Below, piece by piece: positions 1 to 11,811 of a DNA stretch of 64,000 nt. The notes under the pieces are model-generated. The model made no database searches. It saw only the letters and a list, made by a program, of their open reading frames with translations, and was not told where the DNA came from. Origin of the DNA: Ligustrum vulgare (lineage: Eukaryota > Streptophyta > Magnoliopsida > Lamiales > Oleaceae); contig OY743190.1 in NCBI GenBank assembly GCA_963555705.1, positions 25,117,491 through 25,181,490 of the forward strand, read 5' to 3'. Each line of letters begins with the position of its first letter. Within the stretch, counting starts at the first letter, position 1. The translations under genes were made by a program, and so were the position numbers.

Positions 1-387
1 AAATAGGAAAATAACTTAAAAACGGAAAAATAATAAAAAAAACGCGAAAATCCGGGAAAATCAGATTTACGGCCGTAATGAACTCATTTACGGTCGTAAA
101 TGACTTTCTGCTTAAGACTTACGGCCTTATTCATATTTCTTACGGCCGTAACTATGAAATTCTCTAATTCTTCATTTAAACCCGAGGCGGAGTTACGGCT
201 GTGAGGATTATTCTTTACGGCCGTAATGAAGCTTCTGGTCATCAAACTTTGCTCCTTTGGTTCGGCTCGATCCATTCGCCCTCTCGACTCGACTCCAATA
301 TAAAATTTGCTTCGTTTTGCACGTAGATCACTGTCATATTGCCGATGACTCGACTTCGCCCTTCGATGCCTGGTCCGGATCATATCA
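1..387 (-). repeat. Antisense LTR fragment of the 28-kb gypsy-type element family
   Basis: Read on the minus strand, position 387 begins TGATATGATCCGGACC, the same start as the LTRs at 28116 and 31414, and homology runs to the left window edge. It covers about the first half of the LTR. It contains six intact or mutated copies of the palindrome TTACGGCCGTAA found in the other LTRs. The rest lies outside the window, so a solo LTR cannot be told from the end of a full element. Confidence 0.88.
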
Positions 388-1532
388 CTATTTCTAAAAA
401 AATAGACACTGGATGGGGATATGTTTAACATTAAACCAAGACCTCATGGGACAACACCCAACAGAAAAGTAATCCTTATAATATATGGACACCTTGAAGT
501 CTGCTACACTGTAATTTCATTTCGTACTCCATTGCACGTGAAAATTGGACATTTTTCCAAGTTGGGGTTCTTGTACTGATGTTTTTGAAACTTTTAGTGT
601 CATAGATCCATGCCACAAGGGGACTAGAAAAGATTTGAACTTTCACGTCCGGGATGATCCTTGATACATAGGGGACAAAGAAGGTTTATGCTGCTAATCC
701 TATGTAATACAATACAAGACTTTGTGGAGTTACGTTGAGTCTAGTGTGAGGTCCCACAGACAGAATTAAAATGATATATATGGATATATACTTCTAATTC
801 CCATTATTTCTGCTTTGTTTCGTGTAATCAAACGTGAATATTACTGTAAGTAATAAGCCTAATTGCCTAAATAATTATCAAGCACTCAATATTTTGAACA
901 ATTTGATGGTTACCTGAATTCAACGGGCATGTTTTGTTAACTCGAACCTGTTTAGCATTTTCATTGTAAGATTATTATAAGTGGATTGGATGGACACCTG
1001 TGCATCAAGGTACTGAGAAGAAGGCCAAAGCAAAGTTGCTCTTTTGCATGTGGACAGACAAAAGGAAAGTAAGAGGCTTCAAGTTGAAATTGAGTGATCC
1101 CCCCGGGAAGCGCACATTTAGTACCTGTTTGACAAACATTATTGGGAAAAATGAGTTTTGGAATAGCGATTTTTTTAGGACGTGTGGTTAAAACGTAAGA
1201 AAAAGGTTGGTTTACGTGCAAAATATTTTATGTAAATGTGTGGTTGAAAGAGAGTTTTGAGAAAAAAGGTTTTTGAGAAAATGGATGACAGACGGGCTTA
1301 ACTTGCTCTTTGTAATGATTTTGATGAGACACGGACTAAAATGTTGCTTTTAATTCTTTTGCACCAAAATATCTGAAAGAAAATCGTTAATCACTTGTCT
1401 TAGTTTTGATTATCTTGGCAACAAATTAAACTAATAATAGTAGAACAGTTGTCATAGTTTTGTGTGGTCACTCGGTTTTGTGTTTTCTCTCTCTTTCTGC
1501 TTCTTTTTCTCATCTCCCTGCCCCTTGCGTGA
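388..1532. other. Non-coding stretch, no gene recognised
   Basis: AT-rich sequence with short open frames on both strands near 960-1220 that resemble nothing I know and lack convincing splice sites. A CCCCCCGGG tract lies near 1099. No repeat ends were found. Confidence 0.5.

Positions 1533-1584
<52 letters not shown>
1533..1584 (+). repeat. (ATT)n microsatellite
   Basis: About 17 uninterrupted ATT triplets. They create a false poly-isoleucine frame on the plus strand. Confidence 0.95.
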
Positions 1585-1585
<1 letters not shown>

Positions 1586-1633
1586 TATTTGATTTAGCAA
1601 TCTTTATGCTCAAGGGTTTGATTTCCATCTCAG

Positions 1634-1717
1634 GAAGACGTGAAGGATTGGACAGTTGATGTGCTCACAGATGCACTCACACGAGCTGAAGAAACTGTCA
1701 AACGTGGATCTAAATAG
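1634..1717 (+). pseudogene. Possible orphan terminal exon of an unidentified gene
   Basis: After a plausible acceptor (CATCTCAG at 1626-1633) there are 27 in-frame codons ending in TAG. The predicted peptide starts EDVKDWTVDVL and ends EETVKRGSK, and has the amphipathic, charged composition of real coding sequence. No upstream exon was found before it, and the family is not recognised. It may be the 3' remnant of a captured or decayed gene. It lies 660 bp before another set of gene fragments in the same orientation. Confidence 0.35.
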
Positions 1718-2229
1718 ATCTGGTTGATTCTTGCTATATTTTTTTCTTTTCAACTTCATGAGTTGCAATGTGTTACGAGTTGAAGCCATTACTTTCTTTT
1801 AAAGTCTTTTACTGGTTAATAGGCTTGTACTACTAGTCAATTTGTCATGTATCCTTCACATTCTCAAGTGCCAAACTAATTGATATCAATATATTGCTAG
1901 TAAAATGAGATGGTTCAAGAAGCTTCAGAGTTCGAAGTATTGATAGATTGTTTATTCGAAAGGACTGTATAATCCTACTCTATTGTGGTACTAAATACAT
2001 ATGTAACATATCTATAGGTGAATTAGATTAGGATTTACATGCAACGTAACACACAAGGAAATGCTTGCTGAATGCAGCTGACAGAACTGCTGGTACAGGT
2101 AACAGAAGGGTATAAATTTATATTGTTTTGGACAGTGATTATAATTTATGGAAGTTTTTTTATTGAGTGAGTTTTGAAATTAGTGGGCATTTACGCAATC
2201 ACAAACAAATAAACAATGAGTGAGCAGTT
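1718..2229. other. Non-coding spacer
   Basis: AT-rich spacer between the orphan exon and the leader of the next gene fragment. No recognisable element. Confidence 0.5.
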
Positions 2230-2376
2230 TCTCCTCCTTCCCTCCGATTCTTCTCTTCTTCTCAACTGGGATCAGACATTTTCGCTTTTTTCTTCTCCAA
2301 CACAATCAATCCCAAAACTTTACCCATCCATACCCCCGCCAAAAATCTATCATATCCACGGATCTCTGTAAATGTC
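2230..2376 (+). promoter_or_regulatory. Pyrimidine-rich 5' leader with a minimal uORF
   Basis: This stretch is rich in CTTCTC and TCCTCC tracts, typical of a plant 5' UTR, directly upstream of the ATG at 2377. A three-codon upstream frame (ATG TCA TGA, 2372-2380) overlaps the main start codon, so its stop shares bases with the start. Such an overlap could lower initiation at 2377. That this leader is transcribed is an inference. Confidence 0.4.
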
Positions 2377-2562
2377 ATGAGTAACAACCACCGTCAACGG
2401 ACATCGCTGCCGTTGGGGCAGTCTGAAGGACTGGATATGATTCTTGAAGCGGTCGAATCCAGTAGGTTGCAGTTTATTTATTCTACCATGTTGCATAATG
2501 CCCGGACTGCTGCAATGAAAGAGTTCCTCTCAAAGTCGGAGCTTTTCGATGAATTCAAATCA
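2377..2562 (+). CDS. First exon of an unidentified protein, fused in frame to cyclin-B exons
   Basis: The exon is 62 codons long, starting MSNNHRQRTSLPLGQSEGLD and ending FDEFKS, followed by a good donor (TCA then GTAAGT). I do not recognise the family. The peptide is mostly helical and acidic/amphipathic, with no signal peptide. The exon ends in phase 0, and the next exon (2859, cyclin-B-like) begins in phase 0. A spliced transcript would therefore read continuously from this unknown N-terminus into cyclin. That N-terminus is unlike the usual cyclin B start, so a chimeric locus is likely. Confidence 0.45.
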
Positions 2563-2858
2563 GTAAGTTAAAAATCTGTTAGTTCTTGTATGTGATGTTT
2601 TATCTTGTGCAAATACTTTTTTTATTTGATTTATTGGATGAACATGAGTTAGTTGTTGGTACAAATTTCCGAAATAGATAATGTTTTCTAACGATCTTCA
2701 CCTGTCCCATAATTTTCTTAATTAAATTTAAAACTTTTAAACATTACTGCTTGAAGCAAGGTTCCCATTTCAATCCCATGTCATCTTATTTTCTTGAAAT
2801 CATTTGAAGCCTCCACCTTGCACCGTTTTTCCTGCTGTTAACCTATTAATTTTTCCAG

Positions 2859-3222
2859 GCTGCTTCTGATGCATGTGGAATTGCCAAGAAACCAAAGGAT
2901 CCAATTTCCAACATTGATGCAGTAGATGTAGATAATGAATTGGCAACTGTGGAGTATATTGAGGATATCTGCAAGTTCTACAAGCTTGCAGAGGTTCTTT
3001 CCCTTTCTCCGTTTCTCTTCGTTTTCTCATGTTTATTGAGGACAATACTCAGTATCTATGCAGTTCTCATCTGTTGAGGACGAAGCTCGACTCCATGATT
3101 ACATGGATTCACAGCCAGAAATCAATTCTAAAATGAGAGAGATCCTTGTAGACTGACTGTTTGAAGTTCACAAGAAGTTTGAACTGATGCCTGAAACTTT
3201 ATACCTCACAATTAACTCATGA
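2859..3222 (+). pseudogene. Cyclin B1-type fragment, truncated and with a nonsense codon
   Basis: There are two exons, 2859-2993 and 3064 onward, with AG acceptors and a GT donor. They encode the linker and first helices of a mitotic B-type cyclin box: KKPKDP, VEYIEDICKFYKLAE, then HDYMDSQPEIN and KFELMPETLYLTIN. In functional cyclins the MRAILVDWL motif has Trp; here TGG has become TGA (3154-3156), giving a stop after ILVD. Homology ends abruptly after LTIN near 3220, so most of the cyclin box and the C-terminal fold are missing. It cannot make an active CDK partner. The intron is retained, so this is a DNA-level copy and not a processed one. Confidence 0.82.
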
Positions 3223-3675
3223 AATTGATGAACTATAGAAAATTTTAAAATGGCATTCGATTTTGTTAATAGACCGTCAAAAATAATATAGATCTTTTCC
3301 TCTTTTTAATTTTTGATGGATACCTCTGCGAATTTACTAGCTGCATGTATGGGTCTGTAAGTAATGGTGGGATAGGAATGAGAATGAATGGAAAGTGTTT
3401 GACAATAGTTGTCCTCACTGACTGGCTCTACTGTCTGAAGGAAGGAATGATCAGTGGGGGTAGGATGCAGTGCGTGTACCATGGCTGGTGTTTTGGTGGT
3501 TCTGGTGACTGCTAGTTCATCCCTCAAGCACCCAGGGATGGCCCTCCGGTGAAAAATAATCCTTAAATGAGTAATAGCATAAATTTACTAAACTGTGTCT
3601 CTCTTAATTGCAGCTAGATCATTTAACTTTTATCCTTGCTGCTGCTAACCATGTGGGCTTTTATTCTGTGTGGTA
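3223..3675. other. Spacer between the cyclin and PTC52-like fragments
   Basis: No coding similarity recognised. It contains a pyrimidine tract and CAG near 3605-3613 that could have served as an intron acceptor in the parent locus. Confidence 0.4.
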
Positions 3676-4328
3676 TGCAAGATAATGGATGTTGGCCCTC
3701 TCAATTGGCATAAAACTAGTTTTGTGCCAACTAAGGCAGATACTCTTGTGGTTGTCTTCAGAAGGTGGTTAAACAAGTATGCAGGCACTCAAGTTGACTT
3801 CGGAACAAAGTTTAGCAAACTACTCCCACCTACCCCTCCTAGAGAGCAGCTGTTTGATAGGTAAATCCAGAGGGCTCTAACTGTGGTCTACTACTGCTAA
3901 CTAAGACCAAAAATATAAATTCGGCTTCATAATTTTACACAATTGAAGTTTAATTGGTAGAATCAATGCAATTGGACAAGAATGAAGTTATCAATTTTCA
4001 CATTTTTGTGATTTTTGTGGTTGTTTCAGGTATTGGTTCCATACAGATACATTGAATTGTAGTAGTTGCAGTGTTGCATATAGAGGTCTCAATACGCTTG
4101 GGATCGCGCAGCACGTCATCTCTATTGCTTCAATTGGAATAGTTGCTGCAGGGTATTATGTCTACGGCTGCAAGGAACAGCCTACTATGCATGGCTATTC
4201 TATGCTTTGTGGCTTTGAAATGGTTGGCTCACTTTATCTGCAAAACTTTCCGATATCATGATTACGACCACGCCTTCCGCGAAGACCAATGTCATAAATC
4301 TGCAATTGATGTTGCCGGGATCATGTAA
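3676..4328 (+). pseudogene. PTC52/TIC55-like Rieske oxygenase C-terminal fragment
   Basis: This is a plastid inner-envelope Rieske monooxygenase relative (PAO/TIC55/PTC52 family) of which only the C-terminus is left. The first exon runs to 3861 and contains KIMDVGPLNW, FRRWLNKY and PPTPPREQLFDR. The intron 3862-4029 has GTAAAT and TTTCAG ends. The second exon encodes RYWFHT, NCSSCSVAY, a hydrophobic segment with ISIASIGIVAA, and finally WLAHFICKTFRYHDYDHA. The last part is in a different frame from the first, so there is a frameshift near 4150. The N-terminal Rieske [2Fe-2S] and mononuclear iron domains are absent, so it has no catalytic function. The CxxC pair typical of the subfamily (CSSC) is kept. 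Confidence 0.8.
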
Positions 4329-7300
4329 CATTTACAATTTTGCATATAAATAAACATGGAATTGTGAGTTTTGCCATTGTATTTTGATTAATGTGACACC
4401 AATGCAGTGCAGAATATTAAGGGTGTATTAAAGGGTGTGCTAAGTGCTATTTGCTTGAGATTAGTTCTATGGGATTTCCATGTCTCAAACTAATATGCCT
4501 GGGGTTTCTACTTTATAGTCTAAACTGTTACTTCACTGTCAAAATGCTTGAAAACAAAGTGACTTTGATAATAGCTACAACTTTATGTATTAAATACTTG
4601 AAAACAAAGGATTTTATTTATTGTCAGGTTAATATGTGCGTGTATCGTACTGGTGTGGAACTAGTTTACTAATTACGCCAGCATTCAAAAATCTCAAATT
4701 CTTTAACTAAGTCATTATTCACGTTTCATTAAATATAAATAAACTCATCTCGTAAAAGAGAACAACACAAAATCTCCAAGAAAAAGTAAGAAGGATAATA
4801 TGTAAATGGATTATCTTTCAACAAAATATTTGTTGGAGGCTTTATCATGTTTCTTAATAGGAGCAATTTCTCATCTTTTCTGATAGATTTCTTTTCCAAA
4901 TGAACCTCAAAACAGTGGCGCAAAAATATAAGATATCGATCATTGTTCACATAACAGAAGAGCACTCACATGAAAAAGAAAATAAAAAAAATAGGAGATT
5001 TAGCTTGAGATTATCTGGTGTCAAGTTCATAACAAAATTCGTCCATAAGTCAAATTAGATTGTACTAAGCAAACACTTTTGAATTGATCTGATCAACGTT
5101 GGGGAATTTTTTTTTTTTTTCTCTCGAAAGTAACAATATAATTTGGAGATTTATTCTGCAGGGAGAAAAGAAGCATTATCATTAAAATTTCACAAAGCAA
5201 GCGAGTAGAAATATCAAGAGAAGTGAAGAAAATTATATAATAGGCTAGGAGCATTTTATTAATGAAAACAGTAACTGCAATATCCAGCCATGAGCCAACT
5301 AATTTCTCAATGCACTATGATAGAACAACCCATATTTTATTTAGAAATGATAATTATCAATTTTTATTTGCAAGATAAAACTTAATTTAAAATGAAATTT
5401 AAACAGACAAAATAATGGGACGAGGACCATTTTTTTCTTACCCGTTCGTTTCGTGCCCCCGCCCCCATTTTGTTTACCCAATCAGGTAGAGAATAGGGCG
5501 GCGGACCACAGGCACCGAGTGATGGATGACTTACAGTCGAACACAGTCAACCCAGAGCATAGACGAATATTTAGGGATTTCTATAAGTAATTTAAGGAGG
5601 ATTTTTTTAGGATTAGTTTGACAGTTCTAAATAAAATCTGTTAGAATATCAAACAATCAAATAAAAATATTTCAGCCAACTATGTCGCGTTAGATATTCC
5701 TTAAGTATTTCCTGGATTCACTCGAGGGTCATAACACACACTTTCTGTATTTTACGGAACCTCCTCGTCGGAGATTTGGAATTCACAATCATGGTTCCGG
5801 TAAAGAGATGCTTGCGACAACTTAACGAAGCTCATGAAGGTCTATGCTAATTTAAACCCTCCGTAATATATATATATGCACGGCCACGTGTCATCCATGG
5901 AACCCGCCTCACACTTGTAATAAAAGCTTACGAGTCATTCTTAAATAGTTAAATTTATTCTGGTGTGACAAATAGAAAGGAAATATAATAAGAGGAAATT
6001 ACATTTCATGGCATCTTTTGAATTTGCATTTATAAAAATGTCACGTTTTAATAATCTTGACAAGTTTTTTTGTTCATGTTGCCACTGTAATCCAAAGAAA
6101 TCCGAAATCGAAAAATGGCGATTGAAATGTGAGAGAAAAACAAATATTCAACAGTCAGTAGCTTCTTCGAGAAGAAGATTGTAGACTTTCTTCATCTTTT
6201 GCAAGTAAATTATTAGTATTAAATAGAGGAAATGCTCTAAATCAGCTTTGCTTGCTAAGTAGTAAATACAATATAATTTAACAGAAAGAATTAAAGTATC
6301 AAATTTGGCCACTGAAATTCAATTGACATTTCAAATTGCTCCTTAAAATATTTAGAGTTCCTATTTTATTTTTCACTTTTTGGTTTTTCTGTTATATAAT
6401 TTTAAATTAAAAAATACAAATATATTACCCTAGATTAAAATGTTCGATAAATGACTTATGGGTCAATTAACAGATATTTGGACAGAATTAGATGACATGG
6501 ACATTTATAATTATACTAAAAAAAAAAATTGAATGTGAGGTTGAAATTGTCAAAAAAATCAAAGGTGTGGAGAGATTTTTCAAGAGAGTTCAAAGGTAGG
6601 AACGTTATGCGTCAATTGCCCTTAGATTTTTTATCTACTTAAGCAGCTTTTGCATGTTATTACACTATAACTAATGCTGGTATAAACAACTGTTTTTCTC
6701 TTCTCGTATAATAGAGTTGTATTTGAAGGATGATTTTGGATTGACAGAGAGTGCATTTTTTTTTTCTTTTTCATTTTTTTTCCCTTGAAAACTAGATAAA
6801 TTAAGATTCACTTGTTGATGCAAAATGGTTCAATCTCGACATAAACATTTAAGGGATTTTGTATTTTAAGGATGATAATTGTGAAGCTCAGTATTTACTT
6901 TTGTAGTATAGTACAACGCATTTAAGGCCATGTTCGGCAGCTTTTAATATGTAATTAAAATTATTTGATTGATTTATTTATATTTTTTAGATAAGATGTG
7001 AAATTAAAAATTAGAAAGAGAATGTGAATTATTAAAAAGTAAAATGGAAAATTGTGTAAATTAAATTGTGTTTTTTTTGTCTTTTCCCATTTAAATGCCC
7101 TAGCCGAACACTTGTTCATCACTATCTCCATTCGTGATCTACATGCACGAAGTGCCCTCCATGTGACACAATGAATTTAATATTATAAGTCATGCCTAAA
7201 ACCTTGAAACATAATTGCCAAGCATTCCACATGGTTAACACATTGGACTTTAATAACATGCAATGTACAACTCCCAAAAAATTCTTCCTAACGGTCGTAA

Positions 7301-7734
7301 ATCCATGAAAATTGATAATTCAAATGTCGAACTCGACATTTAGGATATGTCAGGTTTTGACATTTGAACTATCAATCTTTACAGTTAGCACTGCACGACT
7401 TGCGGCGTGATGGGAGAACGTACTTCATGAACCCTTAAGTTTGTTCATCAATGAGTTCAACTACTAAATCACAAAAACGCAAAATACCCATATAATAAAT
7501 AGAAACTTGCTTGCATAATATTATTCTAACTTACCACCTCCTTTTGACCTAAAACGTAAATATACAAATACAAATAAAATGAAAACCATCAATTTGGCAT
7601 CGGATTCAAATAGGAAAAGTACACTTAATTTTTTAACAAATAATTGCAAATTAATATAATTTAATCATGAGTGCATGACACTTTTGCTTTTAGCTTAAAG
7701 AATGCATAACCCTATTCTAGGAAAATATCCCTGC
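4329..7734. other. AT-rich intergenic region upstream of the beta-glucosidase
   Basis: No gene recognised in 3.4 kb. It contains a T-run near 5109-5120, a GC-richer patch at 5450-5530, and a possible small inverted-terminal element at about 6928-7112 (GTTCGGCAGC and GCCGAACAC ends). Promoter elements for the downstream gene should lie in the right part. Confidence 0.5.
6928..7112. mobile_element. Possible small MITE with TGTTCGGC termini
   Basis: The left end reads CATGTTCGGCAGCTTTT. The right end, reverse-complemented, reads AGTGTTCGGCTAGGGC. The interior is AT-rich and non-coding. No exact target duplication could be fixed, so the boundaries and family (hAT-like by appearance) are uncertain. 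Confidence 0.35.
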
Positions 7735-7742
7735 CTATAAAA
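7735..7742 (+). promoter_or_regulatory. TATA box of the beta-glucosidase gene
   Basis: CTATAAAA lies 53-60 bp before the ATG at 7795. This spacing implies a very short 5' UTR of about 25-30 nt. The ATG at 7785 is out of frame with the coding sequence. Confidence 0.6.
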
Positions 7743-7794
7743 CCAACAAGTGCGATGAAAAGAAACTTAGCAGGGAATCAGTTCATGTTCATTC

Positions 7795-10700
7795 ATGGCA
7801 ACTCCACTCTATTTCCTTCCAACTCTGCTGTTAGTTCTTGCTCAATCCATCACTTCTTTTACAGAAGAAACAAAGTGTGGCTGCAATAATGAACTGATCG
7901 ACCGCGGTGGTTTCCCCGAGGGATTTGTCTTTGGTGCAGCCTCTTCTGCTTACCAGGTGTGTTTTGTGTTGTGTGTGAAATGAAACCAATCAGAAGGTTA
8001 TCACATACACAAAGATACAGAAAACTAGTACGCCTGCATGTTTCAGTATTTAAATTTTGAATCATTTCAGTATGAAGGTGCATACAATGAACATGGAAAA
8101 GGCATGAGCATGTGGGATAATTTCACACATATGTACCCAGGTTGTCTTCCTCCTTGTGCCACCCCATATCACGCACACGCACAGCTTATGTTTTTGTGAA
8201 TTTACTGAAATTGCAGAAAAGATATTAGACCACAGTAACGGAGACTTAGCAGTTGACTCCTATCATCGCTACAAGGTATTTATCACATATTTTTTTTTAC
8301 AATTATTTGACATTTTTACAATTTATATGCTACCCTAGTTGTTAATTTACATTATTTTCAACTTTTTTAATGCAGGAAGATGTGCACATTGCAAAAGATA
8401 TGGGTATTGATGCCTATAGGATTTCGATATCATGGCCTAGAATATTTCCAGGTAATATTTTCTTGCCAACTTTCACAGTACAATACACAAATTAACTTAG
8501 AATGGATCATAATTCGATTTTTTTTTTATTGGTATATGACCAAATATTCAAATGGACTTTAGGTGGAACAATAAGGAAAGGGCTGAACCAGAATGGAATT
8601 GACTATTACAACAACCTCATTAACGAGCTTCTAGCCAATGGTATGATCCCTTAAATGATTTTTGTACATATATCTTCCCGACCATATGGACACATGTATA
8701 TCTTTGATAGGTTGGATTGGACGATACTAACACTAGAACAGAAAAGCCTTTACAGCAATGTGCAAAACCCGCTGCAAAAACCATTTTTGCAGCATTCGGG
8801 AATCGTTGCCAGGCTCGAAGTTGCCATTGAGTTAAAACCTACTGCAACGGTCAATGCCCATTGCAAATTACAAAAAAGAAAAGGAACTAGTAACTCGTGA
8901 CTGTTAAAACTAGAGAAGCGAATTGAAGGCATGCAAATTTAAATTCTTCACCCTATCTTTTTTTCTTCTCAATATATTCCGTCCTTAGTTCTATAAGACA
9001 AAAAAATAAAAATAAAAACAGTTACTATCCCCCTACTTCCTATTCAGCTATCCTCCAAGTACCTCTGAAACATAAGCCACCATGCAAATATTATAATAGT
9101 AATCTATAAAATAATTAGAAAAATCGTAAATGCATCAAAAGCTTATATCTAAAATCTCTCACAGAAGTAAACTGAAGGCATGTACGTACGAAAAAGTGTC
9201 TTGTTTGTTGGCCTTTTTGTCTTGATATTTTTCTTCTTCAGTTCAGCTAGAGAAAAAGAAAAGAGATAAAAATTAGTCGCTTTTTTAAGAGAGCACCAGT
9301 AAACACCAAATAAATTGCAGTAAGCTTTTGCTATAGCCAAAAGTGCATTACACACAGAAAGAAAGAGATATACCCATTCCTGGGACTTGGTAGTCATTCA
9401 CTATTTTGAAATTCTTATGTGTACCCAACAAAGTTGATTGTGACTTCATGCCTATTGAAAAATGGTGGAAATAAATCAAAGAGATGGTAGCTCCTACATG
9501 CCAGATAATCAGCTATAGAGCGAAGATCAGCATCCACCAAGGCCAGAATTGGAGAAGATGGCCGCAATTTTCAAGGTGCAATTTAGGGATCTGATTGTTA
9601 ACTAGGTTGATCCAGGGAATCGCAATTTTCAGAAGCATATCAAAGTCGAACAAGATGCACAGTAGTGTTGGTTATCTCTTTCACTGGTCCGGGTTGTTTT
9701 TGGGTTTCTTATACTACAACGGACGAGAACGTTGCCAAAACAATTATATAAAATAACTTTAACAATGGTCAGCGAGCATTGCCAAAAGTAAATCCAATTA
9801 AATCTGCAACGCGCAAAAACCGCTGCTAAAAGTTTGATATTTAAGAGGTCAAAAACGCTGTAAAAACCTTGATTCCACAATTTTTTGGCAACGTGCATCT
9901 GAATGTTGCAAAAGAAGGTAATGGCAACACTCACTAAAACACTATTGCGAAATCTCAATTTTTTTAACCAATGGCAACATGCACTCATTGATTGTTGCAA
10001 TAGACCCCTTTTGACAACATTCAATTAACGAATATTGTGTTTTGCGTGTGGTAAAAGTTGATTTTTGTTGTAGTATAAGCAATATTGAAAAAAATATATA
10101 TAAATATTGTTCAACGTACTCTAGTCCGATTGAGTACTGCATACCAAATATGTACGTACGGTACTAAGGATTGGACACCACAATGAACAAATATCTAACA
10201 CGTATATCATCTTTAATCATGTCAAGTTTTAGCTGATCCTGCAAATTAAGTGTTCACTGAACTTAAACCCAGGGACATAATGAGTGATGAATTTATATTG
10301 CACGCAGGTATAGAGCCTTACGTGACTCTTTTCCATTTCGATATTCCACAAGCTTTGCAAGATGCATATGGCGGGTTTCTAAGTTATCGAATTGTGTAAG
10401 TACTCAAAAGGGACAGATCAGTTGTGTTATCTACCTTGTCAATAGTTAAATCAATTATTTCTTGGGTTCTATTAGTCAATCAGCCAATCAATCAATTAAT
10501 GAACAGATTCGAATAATGGGATCAGTTTATCTCCTTAATTCAGATAAAATTTGAAATACTTACTGAGCATTTGTGGTGTCATCAACTGCTGAAACTGTAG
10601 TGAGGCTTCGTATACAGGGATGATTTCCAAGACTTTGCAGACTTATTGTTTAGCCAATTTGGCGACCGGGTGAAGTATTGGATCACCATAAACGAGCCTT

Positions 10701-11763
10701 GGACCTTCAGTCGATACGGTTATGCAGTTGGTAAGTTTTCACCTGCACGATGTTCAGATTGGCAAGGACTCGGCTGCACAGGTGGCGATTCTGGCAGAGA
10801 ACCATATGCTGTGGCACATAATCAGCTTCTTGCACATGCTGCTATTGTGAACCTGTACAGAAAAAAATACCAGGTACTTTTTTTTATTTTGTAAATGTAC
10901 AGGATTTGTCAAGTTCCTAATGTAGAAGAATATTTGTGTTGAATACGACTTGTATACCTAGTTACTGACTGAGGTATGCAGAAGTTTCAAAAAGGAAAGA
11001 TTGGAATAGCGTTAGTCTCCTATTGGTTCGAGCCTTACAACGAAAAATATGAAAATCAGAAGGCTAAAGATCGAGCCCTTGATTTCATGCTAGGATGGTG
11101 AGTAGATTTTTGAACTTTTGAGTGGTACTTCTTCAAGAATCAAATTCTGAATTGAGCAACCATTTCACCATACTCTCCCAGGGGCTCACAGTTTAAACAA
11201 GATGATACTCAAATTTGTAACTTCCATCATAAAAATATTCCTCCTCTTGCCATTTATAATAAATGATTTCATGTATATTCAGGTTTATGGAACCATTGAC
11301 ATTTGGCAAATACCCAGAAAGCATGAGAGTTCGTGTTGGAAACCGATTGCCTGAATTCACCAAAGAGGAAGCAGATAAGGTGAAGGGATCATTCGACTTC
11401 TTAGGAATTAACTACTATGGTGCACTTTATGCATCCAATAAACCAAACTCTTCTAGTTTCAGCTATGACACGGATTCTGAGATGGATGCCACGGGTCAGC
11501 CATTAACTTCTTTGGCATCATCTAAATTGGTAAAAATAAAAATCATGTTAACTCTCCAACGTTAATATGACACATATTCATTTCTGGCAGGGAAGCGAAA
11601 TCAGAAGCCAATTGGTGAACAAGGAAGAAATTCGAGTGTTATATACATTTATCCAAAGGGATTGAGGGAACTTCTGATGCACATAAAAGAAACATATAGC
11701 GATCCATTGATTTACATTACTGAGAATGGTAGAACACTAGATTCTACATCATCATCATCATCA

Positions 11764-11811
<48 letters not shown>

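Noticed and set aside
1462..1659. Open frame with a long isoleucine run
   Set aside because: The run is the ATT microsatellite translated; flanks look intronic.
9629..10142. Minus-strand frames of 131 and 66 codons inside the CACTA element
   Set aside because: Composed of subterminal repeats; no transposase motifs, so not a transposase gene.
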